This document shows, piece after piece, positions 15,915-24,220 of a stretch of DNA of 64,000 nt; the first letter of the stretch is position 1, and each line of letters begins with the position of its first letter. Source of the DNA: JAGWBJ01 sp034423015 (GTDB lineage Bacteria; Chloroflexota; Dehalococcoidia; Lucifugimonadales; JAGWBF01); contig DAOUJG010000055.1 in assembly GCA_034423015.1 (NCBI GenBank), forward strand, positions 1 through 64,000, given 5' to 3'. A model generated the notes under the pieces. That model was given only the letters and a program-made list of their open reading frames with translations. It was not told where the DNA came from and made no database searches. The position numbers and the translations under genes are program-made.

Positions 15915-16709
15915 TCACTGCTGCTGTAACAGGAACTCCACCAGCGCATCTACCTGATCACCCGTGAGGTTCTCGGTGATGGCATGGGTCATGAGTCCCG
16001 GAGTCCCGCACCGCGGCACCTCCTGGGGGCACATGAAGCCCTCGGGGTCCGTGATGGACTCCGCCAGGTACTCGGCTGCCGACATGCCCGGCTTCCTTGT
16101 GGCCGCATCGGTGCCTATATAGGTCAAGTCCGGACCGACCAGGCCGTCCGAGACCCCCTCTATCCGGTGGCAGGTGTTGCACCACAGGGCCTGGGGCCCC
16201 ACGTTCTCCGGAACGGTCATGAACAGGGCCAGCCCGTCCCCGGAGGGTGAGGGAGCGGATGTTGCGGGCTCAGCCGGTGTGGTTGCGGGGGCGCCGTCAG
16301 GCGGTGCGGTAGCCTGAGGAGTCGGCGTCGGCGTCTGGACCGGCGCAACCGTGGGCTCTCCGTGGTCGGGAGGGCCCGCCGGCGTACCCTCGGGCCTGTC
16401 CGCCGTAGCCGACAGGACCTGGAAGAGGGCCATCAGCACGATGGCCACCGCTACGGCCAGCAGCAGGCCGCCCACGAACACGCCGGAGAATAGGCGGCTG
16501 TCGAACTTCAGGTGCATGTAGAACAGCACCACCAAGCCGAACTTGGCCACGGATAGGATCAGGAAGATGGGCAGGAACGCCGGCTCCAGCACTTCGATGT
16601 ACAAGACCGCCACCTCGAGGGCGGTCAGGATGGCGAGCAGGGTCGCTATGCGTATGTAGGTGCCGGGGGTGGGATGCGCCCCGGCGCGGGGGTTTGGACG
16701 TTCAGCCAT
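15915..16709 (-). CDS. Oxidase subunit IV fused to a cytochrome c domain
   Basis: 264 residues; ATG with GAGAG upstream. Residues 20-100 match the small prokaryotic oxidase subunit IV, with three helices including LILSVAKFGLVVLFYMHLKFD. A Pro/Thr/Ala linker (about 105-155) follows. The C-terminal cytochrome c domain has heme motif CNTCH (about residue 178) and a probable Met ligand in GLMTHAITENLTGDQVDALVEFL near the end. The subunit IV-cytochrome c fusion is unusual: family members are normally about 100 residues and caa3 oxidases carry the heme domain on subunit II, which here also has one. The domain should face outside and may pass electrons to CuA. Confidence 0.88.
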   Translation of the reverse strand: MAERPNPRAGAHPTPGTYIRIATLLAILTALEVAVLYIEVLEPAFLPIFLILSVAKFGLVVLFYMHLKFDSRLFSGVFVGGLLLAVAVAIVLMALFQVLSATADRPEGTPAGPPDHGEPTVAPVQTPTPTPQATAPPDGAPATTPAEPATSAPSPSGDGLALFMTVPENVGPQALWCNTCHRIEGVSDGLVGPDLTYIGTDAATRKPGMSAAEYLAESITDPEGFMCPQEVPRCGTPGLMTHAITENLTGDQVDALVEFLLQQQ

Positions 16710-16768
16710 CAGATATCGCTCTCATGATTCACGGTCCCCGGGTCTCTCCGACCAGGAAAGCACGGCGA

Positions 16769-17404
16769 TTAGGTGACTCCCACCCCTATCAGGTAGACCA
16801 CGGCGAATATAACGATCCAGACGATGTCCACGAAGTGCCAGTACAGGGCAGCCAAGTCCACGCTAAGCGCTTCCCTGTCGGAGAGGACGCGGTCCGCCTT
16901 CTTTCCGCCGAACAGGGAGTAGCCGAATATGGATAGGAGCCATATCACGCCAACGGTGACGTGGGCCCCGTGGAACCCGGTCAGCGTGAAGAACGTGGTG
17001 CCGAACAAGTTGGTGCGCGGGCTCAGTCCGTGCTGGGAAAACTCGTAGAACTCGAACACCTGAAAGCCGAGGAAGGCGGCACCCAGTATGCAGGTCGACA
17101 GTATCCAGATACGGAAGGCCCTCATGTTGCCCCGGTTGATGGCCGAATAGGCCAGCACCATGGACATGCTGCTCATGAGCAGGGCGAAGGTGCTCACCGA
17201 GGTCGTCGGGATGTCGAACACGTCCTCGGGGAAGGGGCCCACCAGGCTCTGGCCACGGTAGATCAGGTAGGTGGATATGAGGGCGCCGAAGAAGAGGCAG
17301 TCGGAGCCCAGGAACAGCCACATGAGCATCTTGCGATGGTTGAGGCCAGTGGTCGTGTCCTCCACCACCACGTGGTGACCCACCGAAGGCGACTGCTCGT
17401 GCAA
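16769..17404 (-). CDS. ctaE: Cytochrome c oxidase subunit III
   Basis: 211 residues; TTG start with GGGAGGAG upstream. Five helices, the short form. LNHRKMLMWLFLGSDCLFFGALISTYLIYR, FALLMSSMSMVLAYSAI, LFGTTFFTLTGFHGAHVTVGVIW and ALYWHFVDIVWIVIFAVVYL are the conserved subunit III blocks, including the HF(V)D(I)VW motif. It stabilises the catalytic core. 25 nt downstream of ctaD. Confidence 0.96.
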   Translation of the reverse strand: MHEQSPSVGHHVVVEDTTTGLNHRKMLMWLFLGSDCLFFGALISTYLIYRGQSLVGPFPEDVFDIPTTSVSTFALLMSSMSMVLAYSAINRGNMRAFRIWILSTCILGAAFLGFQVFEFYEFSQHGLSPRTNLFGTTFFTLTGFHGAHVTVGVIWLLSIFGYSLFGGKKADRVLSDREALSVDLAALYWHFVDIVWIVIFAVVYLIGVGVT

Positions 17405-17429
17405 TTTAGCCGCTCCTCCCTGTCACGGT

Positions 17430-19502
17430 TCAGTGTCCTCCCTCGGGTTCCTCGGAGGCGGGCTCGAAGGACCAGGCATAGATGCCGACTATGCCGATGG
17501 CCCCGCCCACGGCGGCCATGGCCCAGGTCAGCGTCTCGTGGAAGAGCATGCCGTACCCGGCTATGGTGAGGCCCATGGCGACGACGAAGGGATAGTAGGA
17601 GAGTCCCGGCATGTGTATGCCGCCGTGGTCCGGGGCCTCGTGTGCCGCGCGTTCAGCGATTGCGGTACTCCCGGAGGCCAGCACGGCCTCGAGCTCGGCG
17701 ATCCGGCGCGCCTGGGCGTCGATGACCGCCTGCTGCTGCAGGCGCTCCTCCCCGGGGCCGTGCCCGCCCTCATGGCCGTTGGAGCCTCCGGCTACCGGCA
17801 CAGGGCCATCGTGCTCCCCGCCGTGCCCGTTGGAGCCCCCGGATACCGGCACCGGGCCGCCGTGCTCGCCGTTCCCGTTGGGCCATTTCTCCTCCCAGTA
17901 TGGGTCCCTGCTGTGGACTACGGGGATCTCCGCGAAGTTGTAGTGGGGAGGCGGAGACGATATGGACCACTCCAGCGTCCGGCCGTCCCAGGGGTCGTTG
18001 CCCGCTATCTCGCCCTTCCGGCCCGTGCGGAACACGTTGTGTATGAACACCAGCACCGATATGGCGATGATGAAGGAGCCGGCCGAGGCCACTCCGTTCC
18101 ACAGGTCCCAGCCCATGTCCGAGTCGTAGGTGAAAATGCGCCGGGGCATCCCGTCCATTCCCAGGAAGTGCATTGGGAAGAAGGTGATGTTGAAGCCTAT
18201 GAACGTGAGCCAGAAGTGCAGCTTTCCAAGGCCCTCGTCCAGTATTCGGCCCGTCATCTTGGGCCACCAGTAGTAGGCGCCCGCGAACAGGGCGAACATG
18301 CTGCCCCCGAAGAGCACGTAGTGGAAATGGGCCACGATGAAGTAGGTGTCCTGCTGCTGAGCATCCGAGGGCGGCGAGGCGTGCATCACGCCGCTGAGCC
18401 CGCCGATGATGAACATGGCGATGAAGCCCACGGCGAAGAGGAGGGCCGCCGACAGGTGCACGGAGCCCTGCCACAGGGTGGCGATCCAGTTGAATATCTT
18501 CACTCCCGTGGGTATGGCGATGGCCATGGTGCTCACCGCGAACGCCGCGTTGGCGATGGGCCCCAGCCCCACGGTGAACATGTGGTGGCTCCAGACCCCC
18601 CAACCCAGGAACCCGATTATCACCCCCGACAGGACCACCACCGGGTACCCGAAAAGGGGCTTACGGGCAAAGGTCGGCAGAATTTCGGAGATGATGCCCA
18701 TGGCCGGTAGTATCAGGATGTACACCTCGGGATGGCCGAACACCCAGAAGAGGTGCTGCCACAGGACCGGGTCCCCGCCGGCGAGGGGGACGAAGAAGTT
18801 GGTGCCGAAGGTCCTGTCGAACATGAGCTCGATGAGGGCCACGGTGATGACCGGGAAGGCCAGAATAATAAGGAAGGAGGTGATCAGCGTCATCCAGACG
18901 AAGACGGGCATGCGCATAAGGGTCATGCCGGGCGCCCGCATGTTGATGATGGTCACCAGGAAGTTGAATCCGGCCGCCATGGTGGCCGTGCCCAGCACCA
19001 GGAGCCCGACGGTGTAGAAGTCCACGCCGCGGCCGGGGTTGAAGACGTCGTCCGTCAGGTTGGAGTAGGCGAACCAGCCGACGTTGGGAGAGCCTCCCAG
19101 GAACCAGCCGCTGTTGAGAAGGATGCCGCCGCCCAGGAATATCCAGTAGCTGAGGGCGTTGAGGCGGGGAAAGGCCACGTCCCGCGCCCCTATCATCAAC
19201 GGGATCATGTAGTTGAAGAAGGCGGCGCTCAGGGGCATTATCGCCAGGAATATCATGCTCAGCCCGTGCATGGTAAAGAGCTGGCTGTAGACCTCGGGGC
19301 TGACGACCTCCAGCTCGCTTCCCGAGAGCTGGATCCGCATTATGAGGGCTTCGACGCCGGCCAGCAGGAAGAAAATGAAGGCCGTGACGCCGTAGAGTAT
19401 GCCGATACGCTTGTGGTCGACGGTGGTTATCCAGCTCCACACGCCTTCGTAGCTGGTGGGCCGGCGAAGAGCCTCCGATATGGCGCCCGTGATGGTTACC
19501 AT
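17430..19502 (-). CDS. ctaD: Cytochrome c oxidase subunit I with C-terminal extension
   Basis: 690 residues; ATG with GGAGG 7 nt upstream. Twelve-helix heme-copper core: VDHKRIGILYGVTAF, FTMHGLSMIF (heme a His), WQHLFWVFGHPEVYILILPAMG (CuB His and cross-linked Tyr of A-type oxidases), WSHHMFTVGLGP (two CuB His) and HFHYVLFGG (heme His pair). It reduces O2 to water and pumps protons. After about residue 545 come a Gly/His-rich stretch with two 17-residue repeats, a short coiled coil (LQQQAVIDAQARRIAELEAVL) and two more hydrophobic helices (YYPFVVAMGLTIAGYGMLF and AAVGGAIGIVGIYAWSF). The extra helices look like a fused small subunit, as in the longer caa3 subunit I forms. Confidence 0.96.
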   Translation of the reverse strand: MVTITGAISEALRRPTSYEGVWSWITTVDHKRIGILYGVTAFIFFLLAGVEALIMRIQLSGSELEVVSPEVYSQLFTMHGLSMIFLAIMPLSAAFFNYMIPLMIGARDVAFPRLNALSYWIFLGGGILLNSGWFLGGSPNVGWFAYSNLTDDVFNPGRGVDFYTVGLLVLGTATMAAGFNFLVTIINMRAPGMTLMRMPVFVWMTLITSFLIILAFPVITVALIELMFDRTFGTNFFVPLAGGDPVLWQHLFWVFGHPEVYILILPAMGIISEILPTFARKPLFGYPVVVLSGVIIGFLGWGVWSHHMFTVGLGPIANAAFAVSTMAIAIPTGVKIFNWIATLWQGSVHLSAALLFAVGFIAMFIIGGLSGVMHASPPSDAQQQDTYFIVAHFHYVLFGGSMFALFAGAYYWWPKMTGRILDEGLGKLHFWLTFIGFNITFFPMHFLGMDGMPRRIFTYDSDMGWDLWNGVASAGSFIIAISVLVFIHNVFRTGRKGEIAGNDPWDGRTLEWSISSPPPHYNFAEIPVVHSRDPYWEEKWPNGNGEHGGPVPVSGGSNGHGGEHDGPVPVAGGSNGHEGGHGPGEERLQQQAVIDAQARRIAELEAVLASGSTAIAERAAHEAPDHGGIHMPGLSYYPFVVAMGLTIAGYGMLFHETLTWAMAAVGGAIGIVGIYAWSFEPASEEPEGGH
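17776..17880 (-). repeat. 51-bp tandem repeat inside ctaD
   Basis: Two near-identical 51-bp units start at 17776 and 17827, with a partial third start at 17875. They encode 17-residue repeats of the type DGPVPV(A/S)GGSNGHGG. In frame, so the reading is kept. The copy number could vary between strains. Confidence 0.75.
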
Positions 19503-19572
19503 CGACCACCTCCGCGGTAACCGCCCGTGGATTTGCCTTTCATTATAACCGAGTATGGGAGCATACGCTTCA

Positions 19573-20682
19573 TCATTCCAGGCTCAGCAGGTAGGAGGCC
19601 AGCTTCTCCACTTCATCCCGGCTGAGCTCGGACTCAGGGTCCGTATAGACGGTGGCCAGCTCGGACATCCGGTTGCCCGGCTTGATGCTCTCGGGGTCTT
19701 CCAGCCAGCTGATCAGGTTCTCCCGGTTCAGGTCCATGTAGCCCGCAACGAAGGTGGCCCGGGTCCCGAATTTGTTCAGGTTGGGCGCGGGGAACCTGGG
19801 CTCGCCCCGCAGGAAGGCCTCGGACAGCCCCTCTCTGATCTCCACCGGGGTTGGGCCCTCCACCCAGTGGCAGAGGAGACACCCGCGGGCGGCGAAGATG
19901 GTGGCCCCCTCGGCCGCGTCTCCGCTGGGCGGGACATGGGGCTGGCGGTACGCCGCCACCCAGTCCTCGAAGGTGTTCTCGGTGCTGTCATGCACCACCA
20001 CGCGGAACCTCATGTGGGCGTGGGCCACGCCGCAGAACTCGGCGCACTGGCCGTACAGGACGATAGGGAAGGAGTCTATATCATCCTTCGCCGCGGTAAA
20101 CTGCATGACGTTCAGGTTGTTGGGCACTACGTCCTGTTTGCCCGCAAGCTTGGGTATCCAGAAGCTGTGAATGACGTCCTCGGACCGGAGGTTCACCCGG
20201 ATCTGCCTGTCGACGGGCAGGTGCATCTCGTTGGCCGTCACGACGTTCAGCTCCGGGTACTCGAACTCCCACCACCATTGGTGGCCGGTCACGTTGACCG
20301 TAAGGGCGTCCGGCCCCGCTTCGGACGAGATGTCGAAGATGTAGATGATGGTGGGCACCGCGATGACCGCAAGCACCACGGCGGGGGCGATGGTCCAGCC
20401 TATCTCCAGCCGGGTGTTGCCGTGGGTCTGGGGGGGTATGCCCTCCTCGGCGGGCCTGCGCCGGTACCGTATCACGGTATAGAGGAGGATCCCCTCGACC
20501 ACTACGAATACGAACACCGCCGCCCAGAAGATTATGTAGAACAGGGTCCTCTGCTTGTCGGCCACCGGCCCCGCTACGTCGAAGGTCGACTGCGGATGGT
20601 CCGGGGTACATCCGAAGAACAGCAGGAGGCCAAGGGCGGAGAGGGCTATCAGCACCAGTCTGAAGGCCGGGCCCCTGGGCAT
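19573..20682 (-). CDS. ctaC: Cytochrome c oxidase subunit II with fused cytochrome c
   Basis: 369 residues from ATG at 20682, with GAGGGGG upstream; an upstream in-frame start adds 24 residues without a ribosome site. Signal/lipobox LLLFFGC, two helices, then the CuA domain: GHQWWWEFEYPELN (aromatic electron-entry patch), HSFWIPKLAGKQDVVP, and the CuA ligands in YGQCAEFCGVAHAHM (C-x3-C-x3-H plus M). The C-terminal cytochrome c domain has CLLCH (about residue 275) and a Met in NRMSELATVYT. This is the caa3-type arrangement. 70 nt before ctaD. Confidence 0.96.
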   Translation of the reverse strand: MPRGPAFRLVLIALSALGLLLFFGCTPDHPQSTFDVAGPVADKQRTLFYIIFWAAVFVFVVVEGILLYTVIRYRRRPAEEGIPPQTHGNTRLEIGWTIAPAVVLAVIAVPTIIYIFDISSEAGPDALTVNVTGHQWWWEFEYPELNVVTANEMHLPVDRQIRVNLRSEDVIHSFWIPKLAGKQDVVPNNLNVMQFTAAKDDIDSFPIVLYGQCAEFCGVAHAHMRFRVVVHDSTENTFEDWVAAYRQPHVPPSGDAAEGATIFAARGCLLCHWVEGPTPVEIREGLSEAFLRGEPRFPAPNLNKFGTRATFVAGYMDLNRENLISWLEDPESIKPGNRMSELATVYTDPESELSRDEVEKLASYLLSLE

Positions 20683-20826
20683 TACGCGCGCCCCCTCTCG
20701 GAAATGTCTGTCAATGGTCGATGGGTCATGCTCGAAGCGCCCCGCGAATCGCACCGGCGAGTTTAGCAGAGGCCAACCTAGTATTCAAGGGGCACAGGCG
20801 TCTTCCGCTGTTCACGCCGGGCAACG

Positions 20827-21777
20827 TCATATCCTCACCACGCTATCGACCATTACCGCTGCGAAGAGCAGCGCCACGTAGGCCAACGAGTACAGGTAGA
20901 GCGCCTTCGCCCCCTGGACCTGCGGCCTCTCCGGGTTTACCTGGTCGCTGGCCCTGAGATGCCACGCAAGCAGCAGGAACGCCACGCCCAGGAGGAGGGC
21001 GGACCCGATGTAGACCATCCCCACGGCCTGGGTCGTGAAGAACAGGATGGAGATGGTTACGACGGTCACCGTGTACAGGATGATGTTGCGGCGCGTGGAC
21101 TCCAGTCCCGCCACCACCGGGAGCATGGGAATGCCGGCGCGGGCGTAGTCCTGCCGGATCAGCAGAGCCAGGGCCCAGAAGTGGGGCGGCGTCCAGAAGA
21201 AGACCAACGCGAACAGGTACAGCGCCGGAAGCTCCAGCCCGCCCGTGACGGCCGCCCAGCCCGCCATCGGCGGCACGGCCCCTGCGGCCCCGCCGATGAC
21301 TATGTTCTGCGCCGTCGTCCGTTTCAGCCAGGACGTGTAGACGAAAACGTAGAAGAGGGTGCCACTGAGGGTCAGCGAAGCCGTCAGAAGATTGACCCAC
21401 GTCGCCAGCAGGCCGAAGGCGAAGATGTTCAGGACCACGCCGAAGGTGAGGGCCGCCCCGGGGGACACCCGGCGGGACGGGAGGACCCGCCGCCGGGTCC
21501 GCACCATGAGCCCGTCGATATCCCGGTCCAGGTAGTGGTTGATGGCGCTGGCCCCTCCCGCGGCCGCGGCGCCGCCCACCAGGAGCAGCAGCGTCGCCAC
21601 GACCGGCGGCGAGCCCTCGGCCGCCAGGAACACCCCTCCCAGGGCCGTGATCAGCAGCAGCAGGACTATCGGCGGCTTGGTCAGAGAAAGGTAGTCCGTA
21701 GCCTGGGACAGGATGGGGGTCCTGCCCAACGCGGTGGATGCCGGGGCCGCCTGGCCTGGTTCAAGCAACAGCCGCAC
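20827..21777 (-). CDS. ctaB: Protoheme IX farnesyltransferase (heme O synthase)
   Basis: About 316 residues if started at GTG 21777; the frame stays open further upstream inside ctaA, and the exact start is uncertain. A UbiA-family polytopic membrane enzyme that farnesylates heme b to heme O. Motifs: SAINHYLDRDIDGLMVRTRRRVLP (NxxxDxxxD, prenyl-diphosphate/Mg site) and the second Asp-rich site around PHFWALALLIRQDYARAGIPMLP. About nine helices. It overlaps ctaA by 17 nt; 144 nt separate it from ctaC. Confidence 0.95.
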   Translation of the reverse strand: MRLLLEPGQAAPASTALGRTPILSQATDYLSLTKPPIVLLLLITALGGVFLAAEGSPPVVATLLLLVGGAAAAGGASAINHYLDRDIDGLMVRTRRRVLPSRRVSPGAALTFGVVLNIFAFGLLATWVNLLTASLTLSGTLFYVFVYTSWLKRTTAQNIVIGGAAGAVPPMAGWAAVTGGLELPALYLFALVFFWTPPHFWALALLIRQDYARAGIPMLPVVAGLESTRRNIILYTVTVVTISILFFTTQAVGMVYIGSALLLGVAFLLLAWHLRASDQVNPERPQVQGAKALYLYSLAYVALLFAAVMVDSVVRI

Positions 21778-22684
21778 CTCGGAGCCGCGGCTCTCTGGGA
21801 GCCCACAACATGACCACCACGGCCGACAGTCCCAGCCAGACGAGACTGGCGACGGCCAGGTGGGCCAGCCTTGCGGCCAGATCGAAGCTGGAGAACATGA
21901 TGGCCGCGCCCACGAATATCTGTATACCGAAGGCAACCGCCACGGCCAGGGAGAGCCCTCCCAGCCATCCGTCGCGCTGGCGCCTTCTCCACGCCGACAC
22001 CAGTGTGAACGCCATCAGAACCGCGGCAACCAGGCCCGCCACCCTATGGACCATGTGCATCGCCGCGTGATGGCTGCCGGGCAGGATCCCGCCGTCGCAC
22101 AGGGGCCACGCGGTGCCGCAGGCCGGCGTCGAGCCCGACACGGTCACGTACGAGCCCGTGAGCAGCACCGCGTACGCCATGAGCAGGGCGGCCGCGGCCA
22201 GCAACGACAGCCGGCGTTCCGGCGGTCCCGCGATGGCCCCAACACGGCCCATGGCCGCCAGACTCAGGACCACCAGCACGGCGAGGAGGGCCTCGGCGGT
22301 GGCTAGGTGCGCCATGACCATCTCACCGGAAAGCTCCCTCAGTACGGTGAAGCCGCCCAGGAGCACCTGCACCAACAGCAGCAGGACCGCTATACCGGCG
22401 GGGGCCATCAGCCACGGGTCCCTGCGGTACGAGCGCCATATCCCGAACGCGGTGACCACCACCAGCACGCCCACGACGGACGCCATGAGACGGTGTGAGT
22501 ACTCTATGAGGGTGTCCGTGTTCATGGGTGGGATGATCTGGCCGTGGCAGAGGGGCCAGTCGGGACAGCCCAGGCCCGACTCCGTCAGCCGGACCACACC
22601 TCCCAGCACCACCAAGCCCAATACGGAGAACAGGGTTACGATTGATAGGACCTGTAACGGCCGGCCGACGTCCCGTTCCGTCAC
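21761..22684 (-). CDS. ctaA: Heme A synthase (COX15/CtaA)
   Basis: 307 residues; GTG start with GAGG 5 nt upstream. Eight helices in two similar halves. Heme-ligand His in IEYSHRLMASVVG and MVHRVAGLVAAV, and cysteine pairs in GCPDWPLCHG and CGTAWPLCDGG, as in the Bacillus-type enzymes. It oxidises the C8 methyl of heme O to a formyl, giving heme A for CtaD. First gene of the oxidase operon. Confidence 0.95.
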   Translation of the reverse strand: MTERDVGRPLQVLSIVTLFSVLGLVVLGGVVRLTESGLGCPDWPLCHGQIIPPMNTDTLIEYSHRLMASVVGVLVVVTAFGIWRSYRRDPWLMAPAGIAVLLLLVQVLLGGFTVLRELSGEMVMAHLATAEALLAVLVVLSLAAMGRVGAIAGPPERRLSLLAAAALLMAYAVLLTGSYVTVSGSTPACGTAWPLCDGGILPGSHHAAMHMVHRVAGLVAAVLMAFTLVSAWRRRQRDGWLGGLSLAVAVAFGIQIFVGAAIMFSSFDLAARLAHLAVASLVWLGLSAVVVMLWAPREPRLRGAAVA

Positions 22685-22888
22685 TGCACCTCAAGGAAGT
22701 CCCCATGGAGGAAGACCGCCTGTTCCACCCTCGTCACTCCGCCAACCCGGCTCTGGATGCCCGGCGGCCCCCCGGTGCGGGGGCCTCGCCACGCGCGAGA
22801 ATTGCCGGCACCCTACCGGGGCCACGCCCGGCGGAACCGTTGACCGTCCGGACTCTTCTCTCGCCCACGCGGACGAAGGCGGAGTTTG

Positions 22889-22943
22889 TGTAAAATTTCA
22901 CTAGGTACGCTTGCAAGCTACCATAGCAGGAAGGAATTGTCAA
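22889..22943 (-). promoter_or_regulatory. Promoter region of the oxidase operon with a palindrome
   Basis: Minus strand: TTGACA (22943-22938), 17 nt, TAGCTT (22920-22915), and a second possible pair TTGCAA (22916-22911), 16 nt, TTTACA (22894-22889). The palindrome GCTTGCAAGC (22909-22918), flanked by GGTA and TACC, covers the first -10 and could be an operator. About 200 nt of leader lie before ctaA; nothing else was recognised in 22685-22888. Confidence 0.5.
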
Positions 22944-22955
22944 TCAGCACCATAG

Positions 22956-23525
22956 CTAGTCCCTGGTCGCGCAAGCCGCCCCGTCCCTGATGGCCAGCTT
23001 CTCATCCCTGACCCGGACCCAGTGGTCCTTATTGATCTCCATGAGGATGAAATCGAGGCCGTTGCGGCGGACGCGGCGAAGGGGGCTGAACCCGCAGTTG
23101 GAGAAGGCGCGCTGGGCCCTCTGGTTCCATTCCAGCGTGTGCAGGTAGAGCCGGTCTATGCCGCCGCCCGAGAACAGGTAGTCCAGCAGCGTGACCACCG
23201 CGTCGTAGCCGTACCTTCGCCCCCAGTACTCCCGGTCGCCGATGACGATGCCGATCTCGGCCTGGCGGTTCACCGAGTCCAGATCGTAGAACATGCAGGT
23301 GCCGATGTACCTGCCCTCTCTTGTGTCGATTCCGAAGCGTCCCGAGGCGGGGGTCGGATAACGGAGCTGGTCACGAAAGAGCCGCAGGAACTCCTGGAAG
23401 GTCATCTTCAGGGGGAAGGCCGCATCCAGCCTGGCTATCTCCTTGTCGGTCCTCCACAGGTAGTCGAGCCAGGCGTCCTCCAGCCCCTTCTCCCTCAGGA
23501 CCACCTTGCCGCCGGTGAGCCGCAA
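22956..23525 (-). CDS. GNAT-family N-acetyltransferase
   Basis: 189 residues; TTG start without a strong ribosome site. VVLREKGLEDAWLDYLWRTDKE resembles the start of RimJ/RimL-type acetyltransferases, IGIVIGDREYWGRRYGYDAVVTLLDYLF is the acetyl-CoA-binding motif A (Q/RxxGxG/A variant) and RLYLHTLEWNQRAQRAFSNCGFSPL the motif B region. It probably acetylates an amine or protein N-terminus; the substrate is unknown. 33 nt downstream of the Nudix gene and probably co-transcribed with it. Confidence 0.85.
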   Translation of the reverse strand: MRLTGGKVVLREKGLEDAWLDYLWRTDKEIARLDAAFPLKMTFQEFLRLFRDQLRYPTPASGRFGIDTREGRYIGTCMFYDLDSVNRQAEIGIVIGDREYWGRRYGYDAVVTLLDYLFSGGGIDRLYLHTLEWNQRAQRAFSNCGFSPLRRVRRNGLDFILMEINKDHWVRVRDEKLAIRDGAACATRD

Positions 23526-23558
23526 ATCAGAGTCCAGTCGCGACGAGGAGCCCGCCGG

Positions 23559-24017
23559 TCACGGGGACACCCTGCTCTTTATTATGTCCAGCGCCACGCC
23601 CAGCACCTTGGCCTCGTTGGGGTAGACAAGGCTCTTCAGGGCCTCCTCCGAGGGCACCCAGCGGACTTCGTCGAACTCGGGGTCATGCTGGTCGGTGCAC
23701 CCGCCTCTGTGGGCCATGAGGTAGAAGTAAACGGTCTTGTTGAAGTGGCGCCGGTTGTCGGGGCTGACGAACCAGTAGTTGATGTTGCCGATGGGGGCCT
23801 CGATCTCCACCTCGAGGCCGGTCTCCTCGCGGACCTCCCGCAGGGCCGTCTGCTCCAGGGTCTCCCCTTCGTCCGGAGTGCCCTTGGGGAGGCTCCACCT
23901 GAGGGGCTCGCGCCGCCCGCACACCACGGTGTCTATGCGGCCATCCACCAGCCTGTACACGACGCCTCCGGCTGAGACCAGCTTCTCCACTTTGCGGGCC
24001 GGCCCGCGTCTCTTCAA
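23559..24017 (-). CDS. Nudix hydrolase
   Basis: 152 residues from a TTG directly after GGAGGG; the spacing is tight, so the start is uncertain. The full Nudix box is present, GTPDEGETLEQTALREVREETGLEV (Gx5Ex7REUxEExGU), at about 46-70. WSLPKG precedes it, typical of members that cut diadenosine or other nucleoside diphosphate derivatives. First gene of a pair with the acetyltransferase. Confidence 0.92.
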   Translation of the reverse strand: MKRRGPARKVEKLVSAGGVVYRLVDGRIDTVVCGRREPLRWSLPKGTPDEGETLEQTALREVREETGLEVEIEAPIGNINYWFVSPDNRRHFNKTVYFYLMAHRGGCTDQHDPEFDEVRWVPSEEALKSLVYPNEAKVLGVALDIIKSRVSP

Positions 24018-24098
24018 CCCTCCGCACCGCCCTTCGACGTTACGTCATGCGGCCCCCGGGGACCGTCGGACCGTCTCCGGGGACCGTGTACAGGTGCA

Positions 24099-24127
24099 AT
24101 TCTAAGACCTTGGCTACGGCCCGTCAA
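24099..24127 (-). promoter_or_regulatory. Promoter of the Nudix/acetyltransferase pair
   Basis: Minus strand TTGACG (24127-24122), 17-nt spacer, TAGAAT (24104-24099). Confidence 0.6.
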
Positions 24128-24131
24128 GATT

Positions 24132-24151
24132 GCGGGGGCGCCGGCCCCCGC
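24132..24151. repeat. GC-rich hairpin between divergent genes
   Basis: GCGGGGGC (24132-24139), loop GCCG, GCCCCCGC (24144-24151). It sits just upstream of the minus-strand -35 box. A TTGACA at 24172-24177 might serve the plus-strand hydrolase, but no matching -10 was found. Confidence 0.4.
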
Positions 24152-24220
24152 TCCTGGGCCTCGCATCTCTCTTGACACGAGACGTATGATTCTAGTGACT
24201 ACAAGCGGGGAGCGCTGCCT

